Both the position numbers and the translations under genes were made by a program. Below the pieces are notes generated by a model, which had not been told where the DNA came from, did no database searches, and saw nothing but the letters and a program-made list of their open reading frames with translations. A stretch of DNA of 64,000 nucleotides from NCBI RefSeq assembly GCF_018691265.1, contig NW_024881316.1:27195819-27259818 (forward strand). Reading direction: 5' to 3'. Position 1 is the stretch's first letter. Each line of letters opens with the position of its first letter. The DNA is from Tyto alba (taxonomy: Eukaryota > Chordata > Aves > Strigiformes > Tytonidae). Positions 1-14,227 of the stretch are shown here, one piece after another.

Positions 1-2249
<2,249 letters not shown>

Positions 2250-2962
2250 CCTTCAGTGCCCAATATGACTGATTCATAGCCATACCTCTGATGGACAAGC
2301 AGTAATTCCTTTGGTGCCATATACCAGTTTCCCTTCTTCTCTTGGCTTTGCTGCTGTAATCTTTAACATCTTCTGTCAGCCTACATGCAGCTAAATTTTC
2401 TGGTAAAAATGTGTCAGTCTTCTGGGGATCAGGCAAAGAATATTTTTTCATCTTAAAGTTGGATAAAAATGCCTGGCTGCATCTGCTTCAAATCAAGGCA
2501 CACTTTAAGGAAGACTGCCAAGTCATGCCAATTTGTCATATTTAATGCCTCAGACTTTCATATTTGTATGTGGCTGGATGCCTTTCAATGCATTCTTCTG
2601 GGCACTTGGATAAATCCTTTGAGTACTGTGACAAATGATAGCACCACAGATTACCCCTGGGAATATTCTGAAGAAATAACGCTCTCTTGAAGGAGAAGAC
2701 AACCTTCCTTGAGGTTGCATACACCTGAAAATGCTTTACCATTGAAATCTTGCTAAAATTAAAGAAACTTACTGTGTATCTCATGCATAGGGCAGTTTGC
2801 CAATTTCCCAATCAACCATAATATTGCAAAATGTTAATGCACAATTTTTTTGCACTAGAGTGTTATGGATGAGTAAGATATTGGTAAAAATATACAGGGT
2901 TTCTACACACTGTCCATTGTATATAAACATTCACTCACTCTTTGCCAAGCAAAGCATTCCAC

Positions 2963-2968
2963 AATAAA
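2963..2968 (+). promoter_or_regulatory. Candidate proximal polyadenylation signal
   Basis: Perfect AATAAA about 714 bp after the CSMD1 stop codon, in an AT-rich context followed by T-rich sequence. It could give a short 3' UTR isoform. Use is not demonstrated by sequence alone. Confidence 0.35.
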
Positions 2969-5068
2969 TTTACTTGATATATTAAATTATGAGCCCCATT
3001 CTTAGCACCAGTTAAAATCTTGTGCGATAGAGGACAATATTTCTTTTGTCAATTTTTGACTAAATTTCTTTGTAAACATGATTAGAAGTCACTGGAGACT
3101 TTCAGCCAGAACAAGAGCCCATTTCAAAGAAATTTTAATTGCCAGTATTGTTTTCTTCTGAAATCAGTCATCAGTCACCATTGTCAGTATCATACTATTT
3201 AACAGCAGGGGGGTTAGCAGCTATTGCTGCTTGCCATGTACAAATGTGAATAGTAATTTATTTTAGATAGCTCATAAAGCCTGTGAGCCTGTGCTCATAA
3301 TACAGTCTTCCCTTTTGCATTTTTTTCCATTTTTTCCTGTAATATGACATCATTTTCTGATGTTACATGGAACTAAAACACATTACAGTAGCATATGTAA
3401 ACCCAGTGCAAATTGTCTATAACAAGCTGTCATTCAGTTTCTACTTTGAACAAAGAGAAATATTCAGCTATCTTTGTTTTCTGTGTCTTTTCATAATTTT
3501 TAAACACACTGCTTACTGCTGTTGTATTTACACAGTATGACAAAGTTTGACATTTGTAAATATAAATGATTGAGTAAATAATTAACATTTATTAGAATTA
3601 TAGGTTTTATTGAATGAAAACAAAGAAACAAACAAAAAAATGCCATTAGGCAGATTAATTGAGTTGAGTTTTATATTAGGAAATTACAGGAAATAATGAA
3701 ACAAAATCTGAATTTAGTCATAGAAGTTGAGCTCAGAAACCAGGAAAGTTGCTTTGCTTTTCTTTAAAATTCAGGGTCATTTTTTGTTGTTTTGTTTTAG
3801 TTTTCTGAATTTCAAACTGTCCTAGTGTCCAGTTTCTATCAAAAACTGTAGAAAAATGTTTATGAAATCCATATGTGTGTGGGTCTGGCTGTTACAAACA
3901 AAACTAAAAGGTAATGTAAGCATAATGCCAGGTTTTTCAGCTAATGTTGCAGAACACAAAGAAAATTTCAAAGGTAACCTTTGGTCAGCTTAACAACTCT
4001 ACATCTGTTAGATGAAAAATACCAGCAATATAATACAGTATTGTAGGGCCTCCAGCTGTTATATTCTTCATATGAGCAAGAAACTCTGAAGAAAATTTAA
4101 TAAATAATCCTTTCCAGTCAGTTCCTTGTTCATTTTGTTAGTAGTTTTTTGCTTTCTTTTTTGTTTGTTTCTGAGGTTTTTGTGCAGTAAGTTTCATTTA
4201 TCTGTCACATTTCAGAGCCCTTCACATTTCCAAAGAAAGAACAAAATGATCAGATCAAAGTTGTTGTCCTGATCCTCCCCCATGTAGAGGAAGTCACTCT
4301 GCAAATGAAGAGCTTCCATAGGAACAGTGGGCCAGGGAGGGAAGTTGTTTTGTGATTAAAGTTTTTGACAGGTGTTCAAAATTGACATTACTGCTTTAGA
4401 AGTCTTTCTGTACTGTCAGTAGCAGAAAAATTATGGAGTATTGAAAACAAGCTAAGTAGCTATTATTGTTGTTCTCTACTCCTGTCCTTACACTGTATTC
4501 TTCAGTGACCTGTCTCACTATAACCACTGAGGAATGTGTTGCAGGAAAAGTTCCAGAAAAAAATAATAGTTAATTTATTCAATCTTTTGTCTTAGAGAGC
4601 CCAGATCCTGTGAATCCTTTATCCAGTGGTTCATTTTGGAGAGGTTATGTAAGGAGTGTTTGACACGAGTGAGTGTTCTTTGATCAAGGACATTCAGAAT
4701 TGGGGCACACTAACAAATTATCCTCAGATGTTTGTTTAGAGTATTGATTAAACAGGAGGTTCAGACTGGAATTCAAGTAAAAGAAAACTCTCACAGTTTT
4801 ATCAGTTCTATCCTCATCCTTCAACTGCATCTCCTCTGCTATGTTTGAGTCTTCTGTTCAGGTTGCCTCTCTTTCTCCTGAAGTTATTTTACAGAGGGCT
4901 GTGTATGCATGAAATTAGATATGGTGCTTCATTAGAATAAGACTCCTAAAATGTTGTGCAGTGGCCAGGTAATGGCAGCCAGGAAATCTGCTTTCTGAGA
5001 TATATGCAGAAGACTTTTCCCCCAGTGTTGACTAGATCATTATGACGGGCTAATAATACATGCTATTC

Positions 5069-5126
<58 letters not shown>

Positions 5127-5127
5127 C
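5069..5127 (+). repeat. T25-A8 tract followed by (CAAAA)5
   Basis: T run 5069-5093, A run 5094-5101, then five CAAAA units to about 5127. This is a T/A inverted junction fused to a pentanucleotide microsatellite inside the probable CSMD1 3' UTR. Likely length-variable. Confidence 0.9.
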
Positions 5128-5252
5128 AGGTTATGTGCTTCAAAGCTGTTAAAAACTGCTGCTTGTATCACACATCTTGCCTTTCTCCAGGCTAGCTGCA
5201 ATAATTTTTTTTCTTGTGTAAAATATTTTGTAAACAAAGGAAAGCTGTTATT

Positions 5253-5271
5253 AAAAAAAAAAAAAAAAAAA
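5253..5271 (+). repeat. A19 homopolymer
   Basis: Nineteen consecutive A within the probable 3' UTR, directly before a G-rich motif. It is complementary to the T25 run about 160 bp upstream. Confidence 0.9.
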
Positions 5272-5273
5272 GT

Positions 5274-5298
5274 GGGAGGGTGAGGGTGGGGGGTTGGG
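5274..5298 (+). promoter_or_regulatory. G-quadruplex-type motif in 3' UTR
   Basis: G runs at 5274-5276, 5278-5280, 5284-5286, 5288-5293 and 5296-5298, separated by loops of 1-3 bases. This meets the usual G3+N1-7 rule on the transcribed-sense strand, so it could fold in the mRNA. Function is inferred only. Confidence 0.6.
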
Positions 5299-5492
5299 AA
5301 AGAACGCCGGCATTATGATCAAGTCAATCTAATCTTCATTCCCAGTATTTCATTCTGCCATTTCACTACATGCTGCTGTGACATGAAGTAGGTGCAAAAG
5401 AACTTTTTGTACAGAGATATATTTTTTATGAAGAATTTGTAAAATTATTAAATATGCTGTACTTTTTTGATTAATGTAGGTAAATTGTTAAA

Positions 5493-5498
5493 AATAAA
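5493..5498 (+). promoter_or_regulatory. Candidate distal polyadenylation signal 1
   Basis: Perfect AATAAA followed by a T-rich stretch (TGTTTTTAC), a plausible downstream U-rich element. Its position about 3.2 kb after the stop fits a long CSMD1 3' UTR. Confidence 0.5.
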
Positions 5499-5615
5499 TG
5501 TTTTTACAATACAAAAAAATTGTAATTTTCCCAATAATGTAAAATTTACCATCTTTAGCTGATTTTCAGTTCTGATCCTATTACACATGTATTAATATTA
5601 AAGTGGCCTGTTAAA

Positions 5616-5621
5616 AATAAA
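5616..5621 (+). promoter_or_regulatory. Candidate distal polyadenylation signal 2
   Basis: Perfect AATAAA, then 16 bases to a 21-base A run at 5638-5658. The A run could prime falsely in cDNA libraries, so apparent 3' ends here need care. Confidence 0.45.
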
Positions 5622-5640
5622 CAGTATTCTCTTTGGCAAA

Positions 5641-7842
5641 AAAAAAAAAAAAAAAACCAAAAAAAAACTATAAAAGATTGTAATATAGCCTGTGCAATTT
5701 CACCTACCTTGAAAGCAAAATCAGAGTTCTAATTAAATATTTAATTTTAGATTTTCAGCTTTTGTGTGACCTATTCTTATCAATTTTTTTCCTTCTAATT
5801 TCTTTTATGCTTTTAAATCTCAGATATTGATTTTTCATTACACTAAGTTGTTTGGTAGAATCTTAATCTTGTCATTTTAAATTTCCAAGAATTATGTAAT
5901 TTGGCAAAAAATTTCAGATGCTGTCTAGTGAGATGTGATGTCCCTCCCGTTATCTTACACTTATGATTCAGATTTTAAAATGGGTCTTGGGTCTTAGGGT
6001 TTTTTATAAAAAAATAACCTGTTAATTCTTCCACAAGCCAGCACTCTACCTGTGGAAGGGATGGATCACATGGAGCCAGAGGTATTTGCAGTTCTAACAT
6101 CTGAGAACTAGTTCTGCAGTCATTTAGATATACATACTTCTGTAATGAAAATACTTACATACATAAAGATGGTCACATCTGTTAGAGTTTTCAGAACCAA
6201 GACCTGAAATTTTAAATATTTTTTTAAAAAAATATTTTACTATGTATTCATGTAAAAGATTTATGTATCTGATTTACTTGTTGACAGCTTAAGAAAGAGT
6301 CAAGCTTCAAGAGCATCCTACACATTATTTCTTTGGGAATCAGTGGTAGTATATGACTGTGGTTCACTTCTAGAAAAAAATTAACAAATGTGCATATTCT
6401 TGCTTCCTTTCTCATCTTTGCAACCTGTCCATCTGGTAATATGATATCTTATATATAGCTGTTAAAAGTTCTCATCTCTCAGTATGATCTGACTTTCCAT
6501 CTGACACAGCTATAAACTATAATCACTAGCAATATCAATTCAGATATTGAGGCATTATCTGACAGTTAGTCATGCTTTTTACCTGTTATCACAAACAGTA
6601 ACATACACAAAACATATGAACTGTTGTTCTTTTCACTATTACCAAACTGCAATGCCAGCTTTTGAAATTTATTTCCCTGTATAATCTATTGAAAAATGTA
6701 ACATGGTATATTTAATTTCGGATTCTAGACAAAAAAAAAATATAGAAAATACATCTTTTCTGTGTGTTGAGGATACAGTTATGTAAAATCCACTCTCAGC
6801 TGAATCTATATACAACAAAAATATTTGTTTTTCAGCTGGCATCTACTAGCTCTTTAGTATCAGTGCAGTCATAAACAGTATGGAAGGGATAACACACCTA
6901 CTGGTATGATATACTCAAAATGGAAAATGTTTTTTTTTTTTTTAAATCTGCTCTTCATTTCAAACTCCAATAAACTTCATTAAATACACTCATACCTGTT
7001 TTAGCATGATTGCTAACTCAAAACCACAGGAGCTTGAAGGCATATGCCTCAATTCTTGAGAAAACAGAAGTCAGAAGGTGGAAGAAGAAGTTTTCTGCAG
7101 AGTACTGCCTTTAAACAAGTAGAATAAATTACTTCTAAGCATATGTCTGTAATGCACAAAAAGAAAAAAAGAAAGTAATGGTTTAGGGACCCATTCCAGA
7201 GGCCTTTAATTTCTTTTAGAGTCATCAGTAAAACAGTATTATGGTTTCAAAGCCTTGTCAGTGACAGTTTTGCAACACAAAATGCTTTCCACCAAAGAGC
7301 ACAGGATTGTAGTCTGGACCTCATTATAGCAGATTAAAAAAAAAAAAAAAAACGAAAAACAAAACAGTGACTGACATATGCTTAATGATTAGTTTGATTA
7401 GTTACCATGACTTGATTATGTATGATATAAGAAAGTAGAAGATCCTCCTGAAAAGTTATACATATATTTGTTTATATAAAATTATAATTATTTTAAAGAC
7501 ATATGTAGTAAATATATACAAATGTGAATATGTTTGGAGCCTAACCCAAAGGGGATTTTAGGCCCAGTTTTGCAGTGTTAACTTTCAGGTGTGTTTGTTG
7601 TTTGGTAGAAGCTTCAGCATTAAGTTGTGTTCTTACGGTCCAGGAACAAATGATGAGAGAGGTAAAAATTTTCATGTATGATCCACAGAGGCCAGCAAGC
7701 TGAGTGAAGCCAGCTATACTAATCAGTAAGAAATACTAAGGCAAGAGGACTGTTTACGTATCTCTTTTTTGGCCTGAGGAATATAAATCTATTTTCTAGG
7801 ATTCATAACAAAAATCACTCAAACTTGGGCAGATTAGTCATA

Positions 7843-7875
<33 letters not shown>

Positions 7876-8499
7876 TAGGGAAGCCCCAGAACAAAAGGGA
7901 TAGTGTTCCTTTTCCCTCATACACCCCATAGTGTAAGTACCGGTTAGAATCATTAAATTAGACATGGAAGATCAGAGTTCAGATAGTTTCTTTAGCCTAA
8001 GGAGAAACAACAGGTTTTTAGTCATAAAGAAGATTTCAACAAGTACTCAGCTGTTGAAAGAAGATGCTGGGAAATTATCATTACCTCTTTCTCCTTGCAG
8101 TGTAGTATTTGACCTAATAAGAATTTCCAATAATTCCTTTTAGGTTGTGTCTTGCAGACAAAATATGTAGGGAAAATTCCTGGTTTGAGAATCCTTTTAA
8201 CCATGGTGTAGGTAACTTGCCATAAAGAAATCTATGTGCCTAGTGGTCTTGACAGGAAGAAACACTAGTGCTTTAATTGGGTTGAAGATCAAACAGCAGC
8301 TGGAGGTGGGTTTTGAGAATATAAACTTCTGTATCTTGGTGTACCAAAATTTGAATTTACCCATGCTGTGAAAGAACACAAGTAAAATTTGCTCAAATGA
8401 AAAGATTGGACAGAAATGCAAACAAACAAACAAAAAATGCCTTAATTGAATCTCTTTAAGAATAATTTAATATTTTTTAAAGTGTTAAAACACTTACTG
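5641..8499. other. Intergenic, AT-rich, no gene recognised
   Basis: Unique-looking AT-rich sequence just beyond CSMD1. It contains A17 at 7336-7352 and T30 at 7845-7874, the longest homopolymer in the window. No convincing coding exon or repeat family was seen. Confidence 0.6.
7845..7874 (+). repeat. T30 homopolymer
   Basis: Thirty consecutive T. No recognisable retroposed body is attached on either side. Confidence 0.95.
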
Positions 8500-10330
8500 A
8501 CCCCTTAAATCAATAGTTCAGACACCAGACTGGTTGAACAATGAAATTATATTGTAAATAACATTAACTAAGTAATTCAAGATTTGAAAAATATAAGTAT
8601 CAGCTGAAAAAATAGTAATTGGCAAAAGAAAAAATAAGATTATAGACAGAAATTTATTAAAAGCAACTAAAGATATCATGAAAAAAGATCACTAGATACT
8701 GTTCTTGGGATGATAAGGGAATTTTTTAAAGAATGTGAGGAATGAAAGAAATTTGAGTAAGGAAATAATTACATGCAGTGAATAGAAATAGAGTTAGCAA
8801 ACTTGAATAACTTAAGTATTTGATACTTATTAGATTTTTTCACCTTGGATTTTGTAATTGGAAAAAGGTAATGTTAGATATTCATTTCACTTAGGGTTTA
8901 TATAGTACTAGCCAGACTATTTGTAAACAGGAAGGATTTAAGAAACAACTGATAGACATATGCATTTAAAAAAAAAAAAAAAAAAACAACAAAAAAAAAA
9001 AAAAACAGAAACAACACAGCACTTGTACCTGGTAGCTCTGAAGAAATTATCTGAGTAACTCTTGACCATGATACAATTTTGAGTCTGTCTTGGAAAACAA
9101 AGGAAATGTCTCAAGACTGAAGAAGTGTTATTGTGTTAATTTTTTTTTTTTAAAAAAAAGACCAAACAAATGACCATTTATCCTAATATTAAAATATGAG
9201 TAAAAAAGTCTGATTGACATCCTTTTGATAGAAAATAAAATGACAGGATAGAGTTAAAAACTTGTCAACATATTTTAGAGAGAACAGTTCTTGTCACCCA
9301 AATCTCATTTAAATCTTGAAAGCCTGGTTGATAACATAACTACTTATGTCTTAAATTTAAAAAGGGACATCTGATTTAGTAGCACACAATAATTAACAAA
9401 TAGAAATGGAGAACATCAGTAATTACACAAGAAGTTGATTAAGAAATAACTCTCAAGCAGACAGTAGGAAATTATCACTGAAAAAAGCAATGCTGGAAAA
9501 AGTCCATTGGTCTGTTGCTAGGCCTGATGCTGCTCAACAACGATGTATGTGAAGGATAACACTTGGTGAAGAAAATCTAGATAGTACAAGTGATTGCAGG
9601 ATGATAAATGATAATGAAAAAAGTCATGGGGTACAATCTTGTCTGGTTGGTAAGTTAAATGTATATAAACAAAATGTTTTTTAACATAACCTCAAGACTA
9701 GTTGAAAGTAAGAAGTAAGGATGTTGAGGCCATCTTTATAAAATGGATATTAGATCCTAAAAAGCAGTATCTCTGAAAATTATTTATAAGCATGTTAACT
9801 GTAATTCTGTGGCAAAATATGAGGTGCTGAATCACTGGAAATAAAACAGGAGTACTGAACAGGAACAGAGAAGTGATTTTTAGTCTCACTACATATGAAG
9901 CTGTATTAGATTCTGTATACATTTCTGCTGTTCACTTTGGAAATAGGATGTCAGAAAAAAATTGAGTATACAACAACACAAAAATGTGATTTAAGAGCTA
10001 GAAGAAATACCTTCAGCAAGAAATTGAAATCTGCTTGATCAAAAAGAAGATCAACAGTGTACTACATTACATTCATGGGATTACTAAACTGCCTTTTCAT
10101 CTAAGGAAAAAAGGTGTGACAGAAACCTTAGTAGACTTGAAATTGTAGCCAGACAAATTAAAAGGGAAAATTAGGCACTCACATTTATGAGTGAAGAAAA
10201 TAAACCTGTGAATTAATTTACCAGAAGAAATTATGTGTTTCCTATCTCTTCATTTCATCAATTTAACCCTGGATGTTTTAATGTAAGATAGACATTAGTT
10301 CTACATTACAGATCTAGTGATTCTTTCATG
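8500..10330 (+). mobile_element. Ancient, decayed CR1-like LINE (3' portion)
   Basis: From about 9700 to 10330 the text follows the 3' region of old amniote CR1 elements in order: a remnant of the stretch encoding the end of the reverse transcriptase ORF (around 9870-9960, resembling 'gagtactgtatacagttctg...aaggatgt'), then 'agaagaaatacctt' and 'gatcaaaaagaagatcaacagtg' (10005-10060), 'ggtgtgacagaaacc' and 'gccagacaaattaaaaggg' (10112-10166), and 'gtgaattaatttaccagaag' (10208-10227). It is much more diverged than the young avian CR1 copies elsewhere in the window. The leftward part (8500-9700) has similar A-rich, stop-filled texture and is included with less certainty. A poly-A/AAC run at 8968-9005 interrupts it. 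The 3' end is blurred and runs up to an AATAAA-type microsatellite. No reading frame survives. Confidence 0.6.
8968..9005 (+). repeat. A19-CAAC-A15 tract
   Basis: A run 8968-8986, CAAC, then A to about 9005. Simple A-rich repeat within the old LINE region. Confidence 0.85.
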
Positions 10331-10343
10331 TTTCAGCTCTCTG

Positions 10344-10410
10344 AATAAAAATAAATAAAAATAAAAATAAATAAAATTTAAAAACGACAAACAAACAAAC
10401 AAAATAAAAC
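10344..10410 (+). repeat. (AATAAA/AATA)n and (CAAA)n microsatellite
   Basis: Runs of ATAAA/ATAAAA units from 10344 to about 10377, then ACAAACAAACAAAC and AAATAAAAC. It lies directly downstream of the ancient CR1-like sequence. Confidence 0.85.
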
Positions 10411-11479
10411 AATCAGAACCTCAGACTAGGATCTATAAAACATAAAATACTTAATCTGGCTTTTACAAACCTCATTCCAAGAATCTAAATAATGCATCTG
10501 CCACCTCACTCTACTGAGTTATATCAACACCTGCAAATTAAATACCCTGGCATTGTGGGCAGTTATCACAGATCAGCCCACATCCACACTACAAATCTCT
10601 TTTAGATACCCAAACAATGTGACCATATTAACACTAACAACTGGAGAGGATCACTGGCTTATACCTGTGAAATATTTGGGAGAGTACTAGTACTAGGACC
10701 TACTGTCCTAGGCCAAAACTTATGGGAAACCATTCTTACTATTTTACAGCATAAATGAACAAACTCCCATGCTCAGGAACATTTTCTGTCACTGCTAAAT
10801 TTTTTATTATAAATACAGTCGTAGAGACTTGAGAGGCTCTAAATGCATAATTGTTCATCAAGAATGCTCATCAAAAGGAGCTTTAGTGTTATCTTGTTAT
10901 AAAGGCTAATAATCATCTTATTTGGCAACTGTGATTAAAATAAAATAGATGCTGCACATTTTATGAGGAACTCATTTTTCTGTGTTTAATAAGCATGGGA
11001 GAATGTGTCCAACAGACTACAGTTTTTGAAATATTTAGCAGAAGATCATGCACGCATTTTAGAAAGATAACTAAGCTTAGGTATAAGCTAGGTGAGAAGC
11101 TATTCATTCTAATATAGCTCTAGATATGTCCAAAATCCAAACATGGCCAGCTGAGGCACTCTAAGGGAGTACTAAAGGGAGGTGTAGTAGTAAGTCTGTG
11201 TCTCCATATATGTGGTATCTGAGTAGAGGCTGTTGGAGCAGTAGAGAGACAATCTTGGACTTAGCACAGTTCTACTGAAGCCCCTTAGTAACAATTTCCC
11301 TCTATGCATATTGGCTATCCTATCATATCCACATAATTAAGTTAAACTGTTCAGAAATCTAGACTGAAGGAAAAGAACTACAATGTAACATGCATCTTGT
11401 ATCTATATGGTTAAATTTTCCACCCCCCCAAAAACAAACAACTAAACACATCTAACAGTCTGTTGGGAAGTACCCCTGT
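10411..11479. other. Intergenic, nothing recognised
   Basis: AT-rich sequence with no open frame of note, no splice-bounded exon and no repeat family I can name. Confidence 0.5.
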
Positions 11480-13696
11480 CATTGTCCCCTAGATTCAATC
11501 TCGATGTGCTTTAGCAGGCTGATGAAGAAGAATGTGCGCTCCGACTGGCATTCTGGAGGAAGCTAGGTATTGATCTAAGTAGAGAAAATAGGTTCAGAGA
11601 AGGAAGCAAGGAAATGTGAGTCAGAAGAAGTGTACATGGAGGAAAAATCTTCTATTATGTATCTTAGGATTTCCACAGGACACTTTTACTGGGACACAAT
11701 GGTTATGTCCTTCAGGGCGTACCTCATGTAGATATACATTTACAGTTTTTACTTTTTCAGTAATTCATATGTGAGCATACCAATGTGGGTAATCCATAGT
11801 CAGCAGACCTGGCTGAATTATTCATAGGCAACAACATGGCAGTAGTATGGCAACCTGATGTACCATTCCCTCCATTTACCTGAAGGGTATTCACCTTTTT
11901 CTCAGGTGCGCTTGATGTAACATAAGATGATGGATCCCTGCTCATACAGTGGCTTGCAGTAACAAAGAAAAGACACTAATGGAGATTAATGTGTTCCATC
12001 TGATATGCTTCTTTCACAGAGTCATCTGAAGAAGAGGTCTTAGTCACAGGAAGGGGTTGACCTGAGGAGCTATGCAGAGATGGGTTGGGTTGTCAGCCAC
12101 TGGTCATATAACTAAAAAGGCTTACGAAGACACAGAAGGAAGAGGCCCAGTTTAGAGCCCTCTGGAAGTGGAACAATACTCAGGAGAGGTGGCAAGGGGC
12201 CAACTGTCAGTCCTGATGGTCTTTGCTGATAGAGTCATATGGAAGCCAAGGTGGAAGACTGAACCAAGAAGCAGGAGAACAACAAGATTCTTCAGGAACC
12301 CTTTGGTTTGGAAGAGCTAGATGAAGAAACTCCAGGAGCTCCTGAATCCCTCAGAGAGACAGCTTGGGAAACCTCAAAACTGCCAGGTTTATGCTGCTCA
12401 TTTTGACACTGGTGAGAAAATGACATGGACATATAGGAGTTCACTTCCCCTTCTCCCCACCACATCTATCCTTTTCTTGCTTCATGACATCTGGCTTTTA
12501 TTTGTTTTCTGAGTATTAGACTTTCTTGTTATCCATACACACCTTCTGATTCCCTTTCTTTTTTTTTTTTTCTTTTTTCCCCTTCTTTCACCGTAACTCA
12601 CCCTCCAGTCTTCTATGACTTTATAAATAAAAAATGTAATTCATAAGGATATTGCCTGTGACTTTTCATTTCAGAGGATAGAAAAGTCTGATGAAGGTGG
12701 GAGATATATCTGAGTAGTTGTGAGGTGGGTTTCAGATCTTGATGTGCTTAGGCAAGAGTGAAAAATAAGCAAAAGGATGGGGTTGAGGAGGCTGGCTATG
12801 TGTATGAGGAAAATAAAGGGAAGATGAACAGTTTCATCTCTTTAGGGGGTTGGTTTGTTATTTTTAGCTACTGCTGCAATGTAGCAGTCTTGTTGAACTG
12901 CAGCTATCATGCTAGTGAGGGTTGTGACTGAGTTAGCTGTATAAACTAAGTGGAGAGGATAAGCAGCATCTGCCATGCTGGAGACTGCCATTTGTGGAGG
13001 AAGGTCCCAAGTGCTCCCTCTGGGATGGAAAATGTTGTGGCCCTTGTCTTTTTTGTGTGTGTGGAATAAACCACCTAAACTTTTACACAATGTCTGTGGT
13101 CAGTATAGCAGGATACCTTGTTCATGAGTCCTCCTCAGTGCTACACGAAGGCCTGTGAAATGAGAAAAATGTAGCCCTTACAGTGCGAATATTTCCAGGA
13201 GTCCTGAAGGGGGGGGCAATGAACAGAGGGAATTTACAGTCCGTGACAGGGTGAATCCCCCTAAACAGCTTTCCCACTTGCCTTACCTCCTACATCCCAG
13301 GCCCTACACAGTCTGGGTAGTTGCACAGCACCCACAGCCTTGCAAAGGATATGGATTGACAGGGTAATTGATGATTTCTGCATCCTCACTGCTATTCTGG
13401 AGCTACTTCCTATGTGCTTGTACAGTGACCAGACACTGTCAGAGGCAGCACAGGTGCAGAATGTGATGGCAAGTATCTTCACCTGATTACTTGCCTGTAG
13501 TACTCTGGAAGTGGATGACCTGCACAATCTCCCTTAGGAGAGCAGAGCAGTGTGTCTTCAAATACAAAAGTTCCACAGTAACTGTTGTTACTGTCAGTAC
13601 TACCCAGTTACTTTGTGCTAAAGCTCAAGATTTGCAGCATCTGATGCCATTGACTCAGGATATGGTGCCTGGCAGAGGTCCTTTTCTCTTCCTGTA
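11480..13696. other. GC-richer unidentified block, possibly decayed retroposed or mobile DNA
   Basis: This stretch differs in composition from its AT-rich surroundings and contains purine-rich, coding-like text (for example 12200-12400), two AATAAA hexamers (about 12627 and 13063), an internal pyrimidine run (12556-12582) and an 8-G run (13209-13216). The short frames at 12842-13090 (-) and 13261-13527 (-) are open, but I recognise no domain in either and neither has a convincing start context. It may be a decayed ERV, an old processed gene copy or a lineage-specific repeat. I do not assign a function. Confidence 0.35.
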
Positions 13697-13985
13697 CTTC
13701 CAAGCCAGTTGCCCAGGACCATGTCCAGATGGCTTTTGAGTATCTCCAAGGATGGAGACTCCACAACAACTCTGGGCAACCTGTGTTGGTGCTCTGTCAC
13801 CCTCACAGTGAAAAAGAATTTCCTGATGTTCCTGATGTTCAGACAGACCTTCTTTGTTTCAGTTGGTGCCCATTGCCCCCGGTCCTGTCACTGAGCATCA
13901 CTGAAAATTGCCTGGTGTCACTTGCTTTTCATCCTCCCATACGTTGATGAGATCACCTCTCCCCTCCCCTCTTTTCTTTTCAGGA
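13697..13985 (-). mobile_element. CR1 LINE fragment, 3' region
   Basis: Reverse-oriented CR1 text: 'gttgcccaggaccatgtcc', 'ttgagtatctccaaggatgg', 'gactccacaacaactctggg', 'ctgtcaccctcacagtgaaa' and 'ttggtgcccattgcccccgg' in the usual order. The terminal 8-bp repeats and last ~60 bp of the consensus 3' end are missing at the left edge. The 9-bp word CTGATGTTC is duplicated in tandem near 13826-13843. Non-coding remnant; apparent open frames are incidental. Confidence 0.85.
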
Positions 13986-14227
13986 AGTTTCTATGACACT
14001 GTTGTTGCTTATATTCTAACTATTGGAAAAAAGCTTATGCAAGACTTAAGAAATTAACATACTTTGCTAAAGATTCAAACCTTTCCTGAGCAGGGTATCA
14101 TTGTGGTTTTACTTACTTAATTTCTTTTAAAATTAAATTCTGCTTTCATGTTGGTGAAAATATGTCCATATCCACATAGGATGTATGAAGGATAGTTTCT
14201 CCAGCCCTGCTGATGTATGTACGTTAA

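Larger units (their letters stand above)
2250..5640 (+). other. CSMD1: CSMD1 3' untranslated region (probable extent)
   Basis: Sequence downstream of the TAG stop with no further splice signal needed. AATAAA hexamers occur at 2963-2968, 5493-5498 and 5616-5621. The last is followed about 17 bp later by a genomic A tract (5638-5658). A 3' UTR of about 3.2-3.4 kb is in keeping with the long 3' UTR known for CSMD1 transcripts in mammals, so the distal signals are the likely main end. The region includes a T25/A8/(CAAAA)5 tract, an A19 run and a G-rich motif. The exact end is inferred; RNA data would be needed to choose between sites. Confidence 0.6.

Noticed and set aside
10344..10410. A-rich repeat considered as a possible CRISPR-like or satellite array
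   Set aside because: Units are 4-6 bases with no spacers; a plain microsatellite.
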